The notes: generated from the letters alone by a model not told the origin. A stretch of DNA of 64,000 nt from Ensifer adhaerens (GCF_020035535.1 NZ_CP083350.1:1560501-1624500), one strand, 5' to 3'; shown: positions 8,699 to 21,012, counted from the first letter of the stretch. A program made the numbers and translations.

Positions 8699-9369
8699 GG
8701 GGTGGGCCTCAGCAGATAGCCGACGCCACGGATGCTGTGGATCTCAACGCCGGCGCCGGACTCGGCAAGCTTCCGGCGCAGCCGCGAGACATGAGCGTCT
8801 AGCGAGTTGGATTGGATCTCGTCATCGTAGCCGTAGACGGATTCCTCCAGCGTCGAGCGCTGGACTGTGCGGCCCTGGCGCCGCGCCAGCGTTTCCAGGA
8901 CCAGCAGTTCCCGGCGAGGCAGGTCGAGCACCTGTCCGCTCACCTGGGCCTGCCTGCCGTCGAAATCGAAGACGAGCTTGCCGATGCGTGCGGTCATGGG
9001 GGCGATATCCGGCGAGCGCCGCATCAGAGCGCGGATGCGCGCCAACAGTTCCTCCACCGCGAAGGGCTTGGCGAGATAGTCGTCGGCACCCATGTCGAGC
9101 CCGCGGACACGCTCGTCGACCGCGCCACGCGCGGTCAGAACGATCACGGGAATTCCGGACTTCAGCGCCCGGACACGTGGGATCAACGAGAGCCCGTCGC
9201 CATCGGGCAATTGCCGATCGAGGATGATGCCGTCATGGACGTGATTGGCGAGCGCCGCCAATGCATGGTCGAGCGTTGGCGCATGATCCAGGATCATGTC
9301 GTAGCGTGCGAGCGCGGCGCTGAGCGCCGTCGCCATTTCCAGCTCGTCCTCGACAAGGAGCAGGCGCAT
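8695..9369 (-). CDS. OmpR/PhoB-family response regulator
   Basis: A 224-residue regulator. The receiver domain has acidic residues in LLLVEDELE, the phosphorylatable Asp51 in IILDRQLPDGDG, Thr in VIVLTARG and Lys in DDYLAKPFA. The C-terminal winged helix (about 125-224) contains RRELLVLETLARRQGR, SNSLDAHVSRLRRKL and IRGVGYLL, all typical of OmpR-type DNA-binding domains. It is first of a two-gene operon with the sensor kinase. The 235 bp upstream, as far as the peptidase gene, hold its promoter region, but no operator could be identified there. Confidence 0.93.
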   Translation of the reverse strand: MRLLLVEDELEMATALSAALARYDMILDHAPTLDHALAALANHVHDGIILDRQLPDGDGLSLIPRVRALKSGIPVIVLTARGAVDERVRGLDMGADDYLAKPFAVEELLARIRALMRRSPDIAPMTARIGKLVFDFDGRQAQVSGQVLDLPRRELLVLETLARRQGRTVQRSTLEESVYGYDDEIQSNSLDAHVSRLRRKLAESGAGVEIHSIRGVGYLLRPTP

Positions 9370-9604
9370 TGAATTCTCCGAATACGATAGATGTTGCGTA
9401 ACGTCTGGGCGACCAGGATTGCAGCAACGTTGCGGCGCATGCGTGCGCAGCGTGCACCGGTTCTAGCGGCACGGGCTGGGACCCGGCAATGCGGCGCAGT
9501 CGGGCTTTACCGTATTCGGTGGCGAGGGTGTCGGATTACGGGAACGTGGCTGCCAGGCGCCGATGTCGGGGCGGCGGCATTGGGTGCCATCGCCCCGCAA
9601 GGCC

Positions 9605-11344
9605 TTATGCGATGGCCATCATCCGCTGGAACGCGTCGTAGGCAGCAAGAACCGTTTCCTTCTGGGCCTCATGACCGGCGATGAACGCATCGCCATAGAT
9701 CGTCTCGTCCGGATATTCGGTGATCAGCGTCAGCGGTGCCGTGTGGCGGTCGTCGATCGAGATCATGCAGGGGAAGCCGTTGATGATACGGAAGCCGGTT
9801 TCGCCGGCATGGGTCTCATAGAGCGCGATCTGGGCATCGTTATACGCAAGCAGCCCCGGGACGGCGGCAAGCCGCAAGGTAACCGCTTCGATCAGTTGCT
9901 CGGCGCGATCGGCCCAATCGGCGTGATGGCGCATGATCAGGAAGAAGCCCTTGGGCAGGGTCCACATGGCAAAGCCGCGCGGCACGTAGCCCGACAGCGG
10001 CCGCGTCCATTCATGCGAGGGATAACCGTGCAGGTTGACGTGCAGCTGCGCGCCGGTCAGCCGCTCGGCCTCCTTGCGGATCTCGCGCTCGTTGAGTGCT
10101 GCACCGGTGCGGTATTCGAGATCGTCGCCGAGTGCTGTGTAGCGTGCGGCGTGGTGCATGTGCAGCGGGTTGTCCACCCGCAGCCGCTGGTGCACGGCAT
10201 AGCCGTCAGGGTTTTCAAGCGGCGAGATGGTGAAGTGGCTGTCGGCGCGGGCGGCGAGCGTCTGGGCGGCGCGCAGCACGCCGACAATGCCCGTCGTCTC
10301 GTTCGGATGCTGGCCGCCGCTGATCATGACTGGTGCATCGGTGCCCCTGCGATAGCGGGCCTTCACCGCGCGGCCGGCGCGCGACTGCGCCTCGAAGGGC
10401 TGGCCTTCGATTGCGGCGAGTTCGGCATGGATCTGAGCGACCGTCAGCGGCGCTTCGGCCGTCTCGATCGGCTGGGCCTCGCCGTCGACATCCGTCGCCT
10501 GCAGCGGCCGGGTCTCAACGATGACGGTCGGCTTGCCGACGCCGAAGACGATCTCCGGCACGATCTGGCCGGGCTTCAGGCCGCGGTCGCCGAGTGGGCG
10601 ACCCGATTTCTTCTGGAAGACTTCGAGCAGCGAAAAATAGAAATCCTCGTGCAGAGCCTCGCGGAGGCTGATGACCTCTTCGCCGACGGGCAGACGGAAG
10701 TCGGTGATCGGCAGGGTCACGCGGATGTTGAGCTCTTCGAAATAGGGCTCGCTGTCGCCCCAGGCATGATCGGCGATCGCCCGCATCGTGCCGGAAAAGA
10801 GCCGCTCGTAATCGGTCTCCAGATGGCATTCGCGATGTTTGTCGCAGCCCTCGTCGAGACGGATCCAGCCGGTCGGCGACAGCAGCGTTTCGCCGATGAA
10901 GTCGGTGTGGATGCGGTTCGGTGCGAATACCGCGTGATTTTCCTGACGTCCGCTGCGGAAAGTCAGGGCCACATCGTAGGTGAAAGGCCTGGCGCTGCCA
11001 GCCTCGAAGCTTATCTCGGCATCGCCGACGATGGCGGCGAGCGGATAGGCTTCGAGCAGGAAGCGGTTCTGCGGGGCGCCTTCATGTTGGGGATAGCGGA
11101 CGACGACGCTGGCGAGCGCCGCGCGGTCGACCTCTTCGAGGAAGAAATGCAGCAGCGGCTTGTAGGCGCTCCTGAGCGCCGCCTTGACGCCGAAGCTTGC
11201 GAGCTTCTGTTCGGCGGCCTTGCGGCTGGCGGCATCGTCGAACAGCCAGGCTTCGAGCTTGGTGCCACGCGCGGCTTCCTTGCCGTAGGTGGTGAGAAGG
11301 GTAGCGAGCGTGCGCTCGAAGGCGCCTTCGAAAATCGTCGTCAT
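9605..11344 (-). CDS. M14-family zinc carboxypeptidase, peptide-transport linked
   Basis: A 579-residue protein whose C-terminal half (from about residue 330) carries an M14 zinc site. HPNE in SGGQHPNETTG gives the HxxE pair, LHVNLHGYPSHEWT supplies the third ligand His, and TEYPDE is the likely catalytic Glu. No signal peptide is visible, so it should work in the cytoplasm. The N-terminal half is a long unassigned region. It is the last gene of the peptide importer operon and its ATG overlaps the preceding permease stop by ATGA. It probably trims imported peptides or amides (inference). An aspartoacylase or AGBL-like deacylase activity remains possible because M14 members vary widely. Confidence 0.78.
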   Translation of the reverse strand: MTTIFEGAFERTLATLLTTYGKEAARGTKLEAWLFDDAASRKAAEQKLASFGVKAALRSAYKPLLHFFLEEVDRAALASVVVRYPQHEGAPQNRFLLEAYPLAAIVGDAEISFEAGSARPFTYDVALTFRSGRQENHAVFAPNRIHTDFIGETLLSPTGWIRLDEGCDKHRECHLETDYERLFSGTMRAIADHAWGDSEPYFEELNIRVTLPITDFRLPVGEEVISLREALHEDFYFSLLEVFQKKSGRPLGDRGLKPGQIVPEIVFGVGKPTVIVETRPLQATDVDGEAQPIETAEAPLTVAQIHAELAAIEGQPFEAQSRAGRAVKARYRRGTDAPVMISGGQHPNETTGIVGVLRAAQTLAARADSHFTISPLENPDGYAVHQRLRVDNPLHMHHAARYTALGDDLEYRTGAALNEREIRKEAERLTGAQLHVNLHGYPSHEWTRPLSGYVPRGFAMWTLPKGFFLIMRHHADWADRAEQLIEAVTLRLAAVPGLLAYNDAQIALYETHAGETGFRIINGFPCMISIDDRHTAPLTLITEYPDETIYGDAFIAGHEAQKETVLAAYDAFQRMMAIA

Positions 11345-12195
11345 CGTGAGGTTCTACCGGTTGGGTCGAGGCTGTCGCGCAGCCAGTCGCCGAGAAGATT
11401 GAGGCCGAGAACGGTGAGCAGGATTGCAAGGCCCGGGAAGACGCTGACCCACCAGGCGTTCTGCAGGTAGGTGCGGCCGTCGGCCAGCATGCCGCCCCAG
11501 CTCGGGATCAGCGGATCGACGCCGAGGCCGAGGAAGGTAAGGCTGCTTTCGAGCAGGATGTTGTTGGCGACGTTCAGCGTCATCAGCACGATGACCGGAC
11601 CGATGAGATTCGGAAGCAGGTGCTGGAACAGGATTTTGTAGTCGCGCACGCCGATTGCGCGGGCCGATTGGATGAACTCGCGTTCGCGCAGCGACAGCAC
11701 AGATCCGCGCACGAGACGGGCATACTGCACCCATTGCGACACGATCAGCAGGATGATGGTATTGCCAAGCCCGCCACCGACGATGGCGATGAAGGTGATC
11801 GCGAGCAGGATGAAGGGGAGCGCCAGCTGCACGTCGGCAAAGCGCATGACGAGCATGTCCCAGAAGCCGCGATAGTAACCCGAGACGAGCCCCATGACGA
11901 CGCCGACGACGACAGCGCCGGCGACCGACGTCAGGCCGACCAGCAGCGAGATCTTGCCGCCGGCAACCACCCGGGCAAGCACGTCGCGGCCGAGCGGGTC
12001 GGTGCCGAGCGGATGCGCCCAGTTGACGAAGGGTGGGGTCAGCCGCGCCATCAGGTCGATCTTGTCGACGCCACCGGGAAACAGCACGCCGGAGAGGAGC
12101 ACTGCGAGGCAGATGCCACCCGTCAGAAGCGCGCCGAGGATGAATTCGAGATTGCGGAAACGGGCGAAACGGGAGTTTGCAGCCTTGGTCGTCAT
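11341..12195 (-). CDS. Peptide ABC transporter permease (DppC/GsiD type)
   Basis: A 284-residue inner-membrane permease. The N-terminal segment is followed by NWAHPLGTDPLGRDVLARV, a hallmark of DppC/OppC proteins, and then five predicted helices. The cytoplasmic EAA-type loop is seen as FIQSARAIGVRDYKILFQHLLPN in outline. The start at 12195 (MTTKAAN) is preferred to a frame open further upstream because it lies just after the stop of the other permease at 12200. With that partner it forms the membrane channel of the importer. The 3' end overlaps the peptidase start by four bases. Confidence 0.93.
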   Translation of the reverse strand: MTTKAANSRFARFRNLEFILGALLTGGICLAVLLSGVLFPGGVDKIDLMARLTPPFVNWAHPLGTDPLGRDVLARVVAGGKISLLVGLTSVAGAVVVGVVMGLVSGYYRGFWDMLVMRFADVQLALPFILLAITFIAIVGGGLGNTIILLIVSQWVQYARLVRGSVLSLREREFIQSARAIGVRDYKILFQHLLPNLIGPVIVLMTLNVANNILLESSLTFLGLGVDPLIPSWGGMLADGRTYLQNAWWVSVFPGLAILLTVLGLNLLGDWLRDSLDPTGRTSR

Positions 12196-12199
12196 CGGC

Positions 12200-13123
12200 T
12201 CACTCCGTCCGGATGCGCGGGTCGACGAGGCCATAGGCGATATCGACCAGAAGATTGACGAACACGATCATCAGCGAGAGCACGGTGATGACCGCCTGGA
12301 GCACGGGATAGTCGCGGGACGCGACCGCATCGAAGGCGAGCGTGCCCATGCCCGGCCAGTTGAACACGAGCTCGACGACGACGATGCCGCCGAGCAGGCC
12401 GCCGAACTGCAGGCCGAAATAGGTGATCAGCGGGATCGCGCAGTTACGAAGCGCATGCTTGTAGAGCACCTTGCTTTCGCTGAGGCCCTTGGCGCGGGCA
12501 ACCATGATGTATTGCGATTGCAGGGTTTCGAGCATGGCGGTGCGCACCAGCCGCACGTTCGTCGCCGTCAGGATGATGCCCATGGTCAGCGCGGGCATGA
12601 TAAAGCTCGCGAAACCGTCCATTCCGCTCGGCGGCAGCCATTTGAGCACGATCGAGAACAACAGCACCAGCATGATCGCCAGCCAGAAGTTCGGGAAGGA
12701 AAGCCCGATCAGCGACAGGATGCGGATCGCCTGGTCGGCCCATTTGCCGCGTGCGACGGCGGCACGGATGCCGAGCGGAACGGAAATGAGGATCGAAACG
12801 ATCAGCGAGGTGAAGGCGAGCAGCATGGTTGCCGGCAGTGCCGTGGCAATCAGCTGCGAAACCGGGGTGCCGCCGAGGAACGAACGGCCGAAATCGAGGG
12901 TAAACATGCCTTTGATGAAATCGGCATATTGCGCGAGGAACGGCTGATTGAGGCCGAGCCCCTCGCGGATGCGCACGAGGTCTGCCTCGGTCACGCTGCC
13001 CGCACCCTGCGCGAGCATCAGCGCGGGGTCACCGGTAAACCGGATGGCATAGGAGACGGTCAGTGTCACGACGAACACGACGAAGACCGCCTGCAGAAAA
13101 CGTTTGATCAGAAATCCGGCCAA
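12200..13123 (-). CDS. Peptide ABC transporter permease (DppB/GsiC type)
   Basis: A 307-residue inner-membrane permease with the DppB layout: first helix directly at the N-terminus (FLIKRFLQAVFVVFVVTLTV), a periplasmic loop with GLNQPFLAQYADF and LDFGRSF, and then five helices. The coupling loop carries YIMVARAKGLSESKVLYKHALRN and the end is VDIAYGLVDPRIR. The length equals that of GsiC/DppB. It is the second transport gene after the binding protein and is separated from it by a strong hairpin, which may set a higher level for the binding protein. Confidence 0.94.
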   Translation of the reverse strand: MAGFLIKRFLQAVFVVFVVTLTVSYAIRFTGDPALMLAQGAGSVTEADLVRIREGLGLNQPFLAQYADFIKGMFTLDFGRSFLGGTPVSQLIATALPATMLLAFTSLIVSILISVPLGIRAAVARGKWADQAIRILSLIGLSFPNFWLAIMLVLLFSIVLKWLPPSGMDGFASFIMPALTMGIILTATNVRLVRTAMLETLQSQYIMVARAKGLSESKVLYKHALRNCAIPLITYFGLQFGGLLGGIVVVELVFNWPGMGTLAFDAVASRDYPVLQAVITVLSLMIVFVNLLVDIAYGLVDPRIRTE

Positions 13124-13146
13124 GTGACCCGCCCTTTAAAGAGAAT

Positions 13147-13179
13147 GGTCCGCCGCCTCAAAAGGTGGAGCGGCGGACC
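13147..13179 (-). terminator. Intercistronic hairpin after the binding-protein gene
   Basis: Inverted repeat GGTCCGCCGC / GCGGCGGACC with a short loop lies between the binding-protein stop and the permease start. It has no T-tract. Such hairpins commonly protect the binding-protein message or reduce read-through into the permeases (general knowledge; effect here inferred). Confidence 0.65.
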
Positions 13180-13186
13180 GATTTGC

Positions 13187-14719
13187 TTACTCGACCGTCA
13201 CATCCGTCAGCCGCAGGCGGCTGTCCGGTACCGGCACGAAGTTCTTGACGCGCTTGCTCACGCCGAAGATGGCGTTGAGGTTGTAGAGCGGCATTTCGAG
13301 CGCACGGTCGGCGGCGTAGTTGGCGATCTGCTTGAGGATCTCCTCGCGCTTGGCCTGGTCGGTGATCGAACGCTGGGATTCGAGCAGCTTGTCGAGCTCC
13401 GGATCCTGGTCGTAGGGGTTCCACTTTTCGCCGGAGTGGTACATCGAGTACGCCGTGTTGTCGTAGTCGAGCGTCCAGCCGCCCCAAGACTGCTGGAACA
13501 TCGCGCCGGTTTTGCCGGCGGGGATGATGTCGTTCAGGAGAACGTTGGTTTCATAGGGCTTGATCGTCGCGTTGATGCCGATGAGCTGCAGATAGCTCGC
13601 GATCGCCTGCACGACCTCGTTGAAGGTCGCTTCGTTGCCGCGAACGTCGATCTGCACCGAGGCACCCGGCGCGACGCCGGCTTCCTTCAGCAGCGCCTTT
13701 GCCTGTTCCGGATCATAGGGCAGCGGCTTCATCGTCGGATCGAAGCCGAAGGAGAGCTTGCCCTGGAAGCTGGCGATCGGGTCTGCCTGGCCGCCGAGGA
13801 TCGACTGGATGATGGTGTCGCGGTCGACGCCGAGGATCAGCGCCTTGCGGACCTTCGGATCCTTGGTGATGCCGTCGCGCGTGTTGAAGCGCAGAGCATA
13901 GACCGTCGGGCCGGCGCTGGTGACGATCTCCAGATTGCTGTCGTCCTGGATCGTCGGGATCATGCCGATCGGAATGGTCGGCGGGATGACGAGATCGACG
14001 CGGCCGGCCTGCAGTTCGGCAACGGCGGTCGCCGGCTCCGAGATGAAACGGTAGTTGAGGTTGGAAAGCTTCGGCGCGCCACCCCAATGGTCGGCAAAGG
14101 CTTCGAGCTTGATCCCGACCTTCGGCTCATAGGAGACGAACTTGAACGGGCCTGTTCCAACCGGATGGGCGTTGAAATAGTCCTCGCCCTTTTCCTGGAT
14201 GTACTTCGGCGGCACGATCATCGCGCCATAGCCGGCAAGCTTGGTGAGCAGCACCGGATCCGGGGTCTTGAGAACCAGGTCGACGGTCTTTTCGTCGACG
14301 ATCTCGACCTTCTCGATCACGGCATAGTTGGATTTCTGCGGGCCCTTGGAGCCTTCTTCGCCGAGCAGGCGGTCGAAAGTGAATTTCACCGCTTCGGCGT
14401 TGAAGGGCTCACCATTGTGGAACTTGACACCTTCGCGCAGCGTGAAGCGTAGGCGCTTGCCGCCGTCGAGCTCTTCCCACGAGGTTGCAAGGCCGGGCAC
14501 GAGCTTGAGGTCCGGGCCGCGATAGGTGAGGCCGTCGTAGATATTGGTGGCGACGGATGCCCAGTTGACGAGGAAGGTGTCGACCGGGTCCCAGCTTCCC
14601 GGATCCTGCGGCGACGACACCGTCAGCGTGCCGGCGGCAAAAGCCGGGGCGGCGGTCATGATACTGCCGGCCATCGCGAGGGCGATGAAGGCGGCGTGGA
14701 TCCCCTTTTTGTTGATCAT
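13187..14719 (-). CDS. Periplasmic peptide-binding protein (SBP family 5, GsiB/DppA type)
   Basis: A 510-residue secreted binding protein. The signal peptide (KKGIHAAFIALAMAG) ends near APAFAAG. The mature chain has DPGSWDPVDTFLV and the family-5 block RFTLREGVKFHNGEPFNAEAV in outline, then VGTGPFKFVSYEP. It captures a peptide or glutathione-like ligand in the periplasm and hands it to the permeases. Length equals GsiB/DppA. It follows the fused ATPase gene by about 48 bp; this gap holds a short AT-rich inverted repeat (14741-14764) and the ribosome-binding region. Substrate is not fixed by sequence inspection alone. Confidence 0.93.
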   Translation of the reverse strand: MINKKGIHAAFIALAMAGSIMTAAPAFAAGTLTVSSPQDPGSWDPVDTFLVNWASVATNIYDGLTYRGPDLKLVPGLATSWEELDGGKRLRFTLREGVKFHNGEPFNAEAVKFTFDRLLGEEGSKGPQKSNYAVIEKVEIVDEKTVDLVLKTPDPVLLTKLAGYGAMIVPPKYIQEKGEDYFNAHPVGTGPFKFVSYEPKVGIKLEAFADHWGGAPKLSNLNYRFISEPATAVAELQAGRVDLVIPPTIPIGMIPTIQDDSNLEIVTSAGPTVYALRFNTRDGITKDPKVRKALILGVDRDTIIQSILGGQADPIASFQGKLSFGFDPTMKPLPYDPEQAKALLKEAGVAPGASVQIDVRGNEATFNEVVQAIASYLQLIGINATIKPYETNVLLNDIIPAGKTGAMFQQSWGGWTLDYDNTAYSMYHSGEKWNPYDQDPELDKLLESQRSITDQAKREEILKQIANYAADRALEMPLYNLNAIFGVSKRVKNFVPVPDSRLRLTDVTVE

Positions 14720-14767
14720 TTACTCACTCCTGTTTCGACAGCTTTCTTCAAAAGAAAAGAAAGCGGC

Positions 14768-16600
<1,833 letters not shown>

Positions 16601-16613
16601 GCGGTCTTCCTTG

Positions 16614-17198
16614 TTACAATGTGGTCGCGGCGCGCGCGGACTGTTCATAGGCGCCCGACATGAAACGCAGGACGGCGGCGATCTCGGAAAGCGTCTCTTC
16701 GGAAGGACGTGCTTTGGCAGTGGAGGAGACCAGCAGGCGCTCGCGAATTTGAGCGTAGCGCGTGCAGGCGTCCGAGCCCTTGTCGGTGATGAGGATGGTC
16801 TTTTCCTTGCCTTCCTTGCCCGTCGTCACCAGGCCGGCGGCTTCGAGTTTGCGGATGGCATAGGTCGCGACATGGGTGTCTTCGATATCGAGCACGAGGC
16901 AGATGTCAGCGAGCTTCTTGCCGCGATCGCGATGGCGGATCGTGTGCAGGATCAGAATTTCGATGGGGGAAAGCCCGGGGACGCCGGCAGCAGCCATGCA
17001 GCGCATCATCCAGCGATGAAAGGCGTGCGATGCGAGGATCAGCCCGTATTCCACTTCGGAGAGACCTGGCGAGCCGCCTTCGGCAAGGTGCGCGGAGGAG
17101 ACGATCGGACCGATGGCCGCGACCGGCTTCAGATGTTCGGGCAGGGCGTTTCCGGCCCATTCCCGACCTTCAAAGCTCTCCTCAGCCTTCTTCGTCAT
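16614..17198 (-). CDS. MarR-type winged-helix transcriptional regulator
   Basis: A 194-residue regulator. A central winged helix (about residues 70-150) reads [43 protein letters not shown] and [21 protein letters not shown], with the recognition helix followed by a wing. It sits first in the operon with the fused ATPase 13 bp downstream, and is divergent from 5-oxoprolinase. It is therefore placed to control both transcription units from the shared 121-bp region, which contains repeated ATTTTAT/GTC elements. The effector could be the imported peptide or 5-oxoproline (inference). Confidence 0.85.
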   Translation of the reverse strand: MTKKAEESFEGREWAGNALPEHLKPVAAIGPIVSSAHLAEGGSPGLSEVEYGLILASHAFHRWMMRCMAAAGVPGLSPIEILILHTIRHRDRGKKLADICLVLDIEDTHVATYAIRKLEAAGLVTTGKEGKEKTILITDKGSDACTRYAQIRERLLVSSTAKARPSEETLSEIAAVLRFMSGAYEQSARAATTL

Positions 17199-17214
17199 TC
17201 AGCTCTTCCTCATC

Positions 17215-17254
17215 TTGACGATTTTATGTCATCATTTTATCGACATTTTGTCAA
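17215..17254. promoter_or_regulatory. AT-rich divergent operator/promoter region
   Basis: In a GC-rich setting these 40 bp are AT-rich and repetitive. They are bounded by TTGAC on one side and its inverted copy GTCAA on the other. Inside are two copies of ATTTTAT and the small palindrome GACATTTTGTC (17242-17252). TTGACG (17215) with TATCGA 17 bases later could be a promoter for the oxoprolinase, and TTGACA on the other strand a -35 for the regulator. This is a likely binding site of the adjacent MarR-type protein (inference). Confidence 0.55.
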
Positions 17255-17319
17255 CGAACTGCTTTGATGAATTTCCGGGCTTGCACAATGATGCGGCTCG
17301 CGAACGAGAGGGATGGACA

Positions 17320-20300
17320 ATGAGCGCACGCGAAACCGGCAGTTGGGACTTCTGGATCGACCGTGGCGGCACCTTCACCGATGTCATCGGCCGGGACCCG
17401 CAGGGTGCATTGCATGCGCGCAAGGTGTTGTCGGAGAATCCGGAAGCCTATCGCGACGCCGCCGTCCAGGGTATTCGCCTGCATCTCGGTCTTGCGACCG
17501 GTGCTGCGATCCCGACCGGCCTCATCGGCGAAGTGCGCATGGGCACGACCGTTGCCACCAATGCGCTGCTCGAGCGCAAGGGCGAGCCGCTCGCGCTGGT
17601 GACCACCAAGGGTTTTCGCGACGCGCTCAAGATCGGCTACCAGGAACGCAAGAAGATCTTCGCGACCGAGATCATCAAGCCGGAAGCGCTCTACCAGGAC
17701 ATCGTCGAACTCGATGAGCGCGTGCTGGCCGATGGCACGATCGAGCAGCCGCTCGACGAAGTAAAGGCGCGCGCTGCCCTCGAAGACCTCAAGGGCAAGG
17801 GCTACAAGGCCGTCGCCATCGTCTTCATGCATGCCTACAAATATCCGGAGCACGAGGCGGTCGTCGCTCGGATCGCCCGCGAACTCGGCTTCGAGCAGGT
17901 CTCGGTCAGCCACGAAGTCTCGCCGCTGATCAAATATGTCGGCCGCGGCGACACGACGGTCATCGATGCCTATCTCTCCCCGGTTCTACGCCGCTACGTT
18001 GCCCAGGTCTCGGGCGAGCTCGACGTTGCCCGCACCGGCGCACGCGTGATGTTCATGATGTCGTCCGGCGGCCTGACGGCGGCCGATATGTTCCAGGGCA
18101 AGGACGCGATCCTGTCGGGACCTGCCGGCGGCGTCGTCGGCCTTGCAAAGACCGGCGAAGCAGCCGGCTTCGACCGCGTCATCGGTTTCGACATGGGCGG
18201 CACCTCGACGGACGTCGCCCATTTCGACGGCGAATATGAGCGGGCGTTCGAGACCGAGGTTGCCGGCGTGCGCGTGCGCGCGCCGATGATGCTGATCCAC
18301 ACGGTTGCCGCCGGCGGCGGCTCGATCCTGCACTTCGACGGCGAGCGCTTCCGCGTCGGCCCCGATTCGGCCGGCGCCAATCCTGGCCCCGCCTGCTACC
18401 GCAACGGCGGCCCGCTCGCGGTCACCGACGCAAACGTCATGCTCGGCAAGCTGCTGCCGGATTTCTTCCCGGCGCTCTTCGGCCCGAACCAGGACGAGCG
18501 TCTCGATGTCGAGACCGTTCGTGACCGCTTCGCGACAATGGCCGCCGAGATCGGCGATGGCCGCAGCCCGGAGGATGTGGCCGACGGCTTCATCCGCATC
18601 GCCGTCGCCAACATGGTCGAAGCGATCAAGAAGATTTCCGTGCAGCGCGGCTATGACGTGACCCGTTATGCGCTCAGCTGCTTCGGCGGCGCCGGCGGTC
18701 AGCACGCCTGCCTCGTTGCCGACCGGCTCGGCATGAAGAACATTCTCGTGCACCCGATGTCCGGCCTGCTTTCGGCCTACGGCATGGGGCTTGCCGATAT
18801 CCGCTCGACCCGCCAGAAGGCGCTGGGCGTTGCGCTCGACGACCAGGCGCCGGCCGCTCTCAGCACGCTTGGCGCCGAGCTGGAAGTCGAGTGCCTCGGC
18901 GAGCTCGAAGCACAAGGGATCGCCCGCGACGAGATCCGCACGCATCTGCGCGCCCATATCCGTTATGCCGGCACCGATACGGTGCTTGCGGTCGACGCGA
19001 CCTTCCCCGCGCATGACGATATCGCCCGCCTTCGCGCGGAGTTCGAGACCTTGCACAAGCGTCGCTTCGGCTTCGTCGCCGACAACAAGGCGCTGGTCAT
19101 CGATGCCGTCGAGGTCGAGACGGTCGGCGGCGGTGCCGCCCAGATGGAGCGCGAAGGCGGAGCGGTCACAGAGGGCGCGCCGGATGTCGCGCGGCGCACG
19201 CGCTTCTATTCACAGGGCCAGTTCCACGATGCGCCGGTGCTGCTGCGCGCCGAAATCGCGCCCGGCCAACGGCTCGACGGTCCGGCGATCATCATCGAAC
19301 CGAACCAGACCATCGTCGTCGAGGACGGCTGGCAGGCGGAACTGACCGCCAAGGACCACATCGTGCTTCGCCGCGTGAAGGCGCTGCAGCAGCAGAGCGC
19401 GATCGGCACCCATGCCGATCCGGTCATGCTGGAGATCTTCAACAACCTCTTCATGTCGATCGCCGAGCAGATGGGCGTGACGCTGCAGAACACCGCCTAT
19501 TCGGTGAATATCAAGGAGCGGCTCGATTTCTCCTGCGCCGTCTTCGACAACCGCGGCAATCTCGTCGCCAATGCGCCGCACATGCCGGTGCATCTCGGCT
19601 CCATGGATGCCTCGGTCGCGACCGCGATCCGCGAGAACCCGGTGATCAAGGCCGGCGACGTGTTCCTGATCAACGCGCCCTATAACGGCGGCACGCACCT
19701 GCCGGACCTCACCGTCTGCACGCCCGTCTTCGACGATGCCGGCAAGGAGATCCGCTTCTGGGTCGCCAGCCGTGGCCACCATGCCGATATCGGTGGCATC
19801 TCGCCGGGCTCGATGTCGCCGCTTGCCACCAACATCGAGGAGGAAGGCGTCTATATCGACAACTTCAAGCTCATCGATGCCGGCCGCTTCTGCGAGGCAG
19901 AACTCGAGGCGCTGCTGAACGGCGCCCGCTATCCGGTGCGCAACATCCTGCAGAACGTCAACGACCTGAAGGCTCAGGTTGCTGCCAACGAGAAAGGCGT
20001 CGCCGAACTCAAGAAGATGATCGCCCAGTTCGGCGAGGACGTGGTCGAGGCCTATATGGGCCACGTCCAGGACAATGCCGCCGAGAGCGTGCGCCGCGTG
20101 CTCGACCAGCTGCCCGATGGCGAGTTCTCCTACGAGATGGACCAGGGCTGCAGCATCGCCGTCAAGATCACCGTCGACCGCGACAAGCGCGAGGCAACCG
20201 TCGATTTCACCGGTACATCCGAGCAGCGCGGCGACAACTTCAACGCCCCGGCGCCGGTCACCCGCGCCGCGGTTCTCTATGTCTTCCGCGTCCTCGTCGA

Positions 20301-20940
20301 AGCGGACATTCCGATGAATGCCGGTTGCCTGCGTCCGATCCACATCGTCATCCCCGAGGGCACGATGCTGACGCCGCGCTATCCGGCCGCCGTCGTCGCC
20401 GGCAACGTCGAGGTCAGCCAGGCCGTGACCAACTGCCTGTTCGGCGCGGTTCAGAGCCAGGCCGGGGCGCAAGGGACGATGAACAATCTGACCTTCGGCA
20501 ACGACAACTATCAGTACTACGAGACGATCTGCTCCGGCGCGCCCGCCGGTCCCGGCTATAACGGCGCCGATGCGGTCCACACCCACATGACCAATTCGCG
20601 CCTCACCGATCCGGAAATCCTCGAAACCCGCTTCCCGGTGGTGCTCGAAGACTTCCACATTCGGGTCGGTTCGGGTGGCCGTGGCCAGTGGAATGCCGGC
20701 AACGGCACGAAGCGCACGATCCGTGCCCGCGAGACGCTGGATTTCGCCATTCTCTCCGGTCACCGCCGCGTGGCGCCCTTCGGCATCAAGGGCGGCAGCC
20801 CGGGTGAGCTTGGCCGCAACCTTGTGCGCCGCAATGACGGCAGGACGGAGGAACTGTCCGGTTGCGCCCATACGGTTCTCGAAGCCGGCGAAGCCTTCAC
20901 GGTGGTGACGCCGACGGGCGGCGGCTACGGCCGGCCATAG
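17320..20940 (+). CDS. 5-oxoprolinase (fused HyuA/HyuB-type, ATP-hydrolysing)
   Basis: A 1206-residue enzyme. The N-terminal hydantoinase A part starts [19 protein letters not shown], with the phosphate-binding DRGGTFTD, and contains [19 protein letters not shown]; the C-terminal hydantoinase B part has [14 protein letters not shown], then [15 protein letters not shown]. The single-chain form and the opening [11 protein letters not shown] fit 5-oxoprolinase, which opens 5-oxo-L-proline to glutamate with ATP. The start at 17320 has GAGAGGGA just upstream; the frame is open further 5' but overlaps the regulator. It is divergent from a peptide importer. An ATP-dependent hydantoinase is the alternative. 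A stem-loop terminator follows. Confidence 0.88.
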   Translation: MSARETGSWDFWIDRGGTFTDVIGRDPQGALHARKVLSENPEAYRDAAVQGIRLHLGLATGAAIPTGLIGEVRMGTTVATNALLERKGEPLALVTTKGFRDALKIGYQERKKIFATEIIKPEALYQDIVELDERVLADGTIEQPLDEVKARAALEDLKGKGYKAVAIVFMHAYKYPEHEAVVARIARELGFEQVSVSHEVSPLIKYVGRGDTTVIDAYLSPVLRRYVAQVSGELDVARTGARVMFMMSSGGLTAADMFQGKDAILSGPAGGVVGLAKTGEAAGFDRVIGFDMGGTSTDVAHFDGEYERAFETEVAGVRVRAPMMLIHTVAAGGGSILHFDGERFRVGPDSAGANPGPACYRNGGPLAVTDANVMLGKLLPDFFPALFGPNQDERLDVETVRDRFATMAAEIGDGRSPEDVADGFIRIAVANMVEAIKKISVQRGYDVTRYALSCFGGAGGQHACLVADRLGMKNILVHPMSGLLSAYGMGLADIRSTRQKALGVALDDQAPAALSTLGAELEVECLGELEAQGIARDEIRTHLRAHIRYAGTDTVLAVDATFPAHDDIARLRAEFETLHKRRFGFVADNKALVIDAVEVETVGGGAAQMEREGGAVTEGAPDVARRTRFYSQGQFHDAPVLLRAEIAPGQRLDGPAIIIEPNQTIVVEDGWQAELTAKDHIVLRRVKALQQQSAIGTHADPVMLEIFNNLFMSIAEQMGVTLQNTAYSVNIKERLDFSCAVFDNRGNLVANAPHMPVHLGSMDASVATAIRENPVIKAGDVFLINAPYNGGTHLPDLTVCTPVFDDAGKEIRFWVASRGHHADIGGISPGSMSPLATNIEEEGVYIDNFKLIDAGRFCEAELEALLNGARYPVRNILQNVNDLKAQVAANEKGVAELKKMIAQFGEDVVEAYMGHVQDNAAESVRRVLDQLPDGEFSYEMDQGCSIAVKITVDRDKREATVDFTGTSEQRGDNFNAPAPVTRAAVLYVFRVLVEADIPMNAGCLRPIHIVIPEGTMLTPRYPAAVVAGNVEVSQAVTNCLFGAVQSQAGAQGTMNNLTFGNDNYQYYETICSGAPAGPGYNGADAVHTHMTNSRLTDPEILETRFPVVLEDFHIRVGSGGRGQWNAGNGTKRTIRARETLDFAILSGHRRVAPFGIKGGSPGELGRNLVRRNDGRTEELSGCAHTVLEAGEAFTVVTPTGGGYGRP

Positions 20941-20980
20941 CCGGGGAATAACAATCTCCCAAGACTGCTGCGGTGGTCTG

Positions 20981-21012
20981 CGGGCGGGCGAGCGATCGTC
21001 CGCCCGTTTTTC
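20981..21012 (+). terminator. Intrinsic terminator after 5-oxoprolinase
   Basis: CGGGCGG pairs with CCGCCCG across a 12-base loop and is followed directly by TTTTTC, about 40 bp after the stop codon. This is a standard Rho-independent terminator. Confidence 0.8.

Noticed and set aside
9370..9604. Search of the 235-bp gap for a small gene or RNA
   Set aside because: No ribosome-binding site with a sensible frame, no clear hairpin and no known RNA motif was seen.
11894..14452. Long plus-strand frame of about 850 codons opposite the peptide importer
   Set aside because: Its composition is His/Arg/Glu-rich, with no recognisable domain; the minus-strand transporter genes are certain.
14741..14764. 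GCTTTCTT / AAGAAAGC inverted repeat as a terminator or operator
   Set aside because: It is short and AT-rich and may be a weak stem only; kept as a remark in the binding-protein entry.
17113..17319. Earlier start for the oxoprolinase
   Set aside because: It would overlap the divergent regulator gene and its promoter; family similarity begins just after 17320, where a ribosome-binding site is visible.
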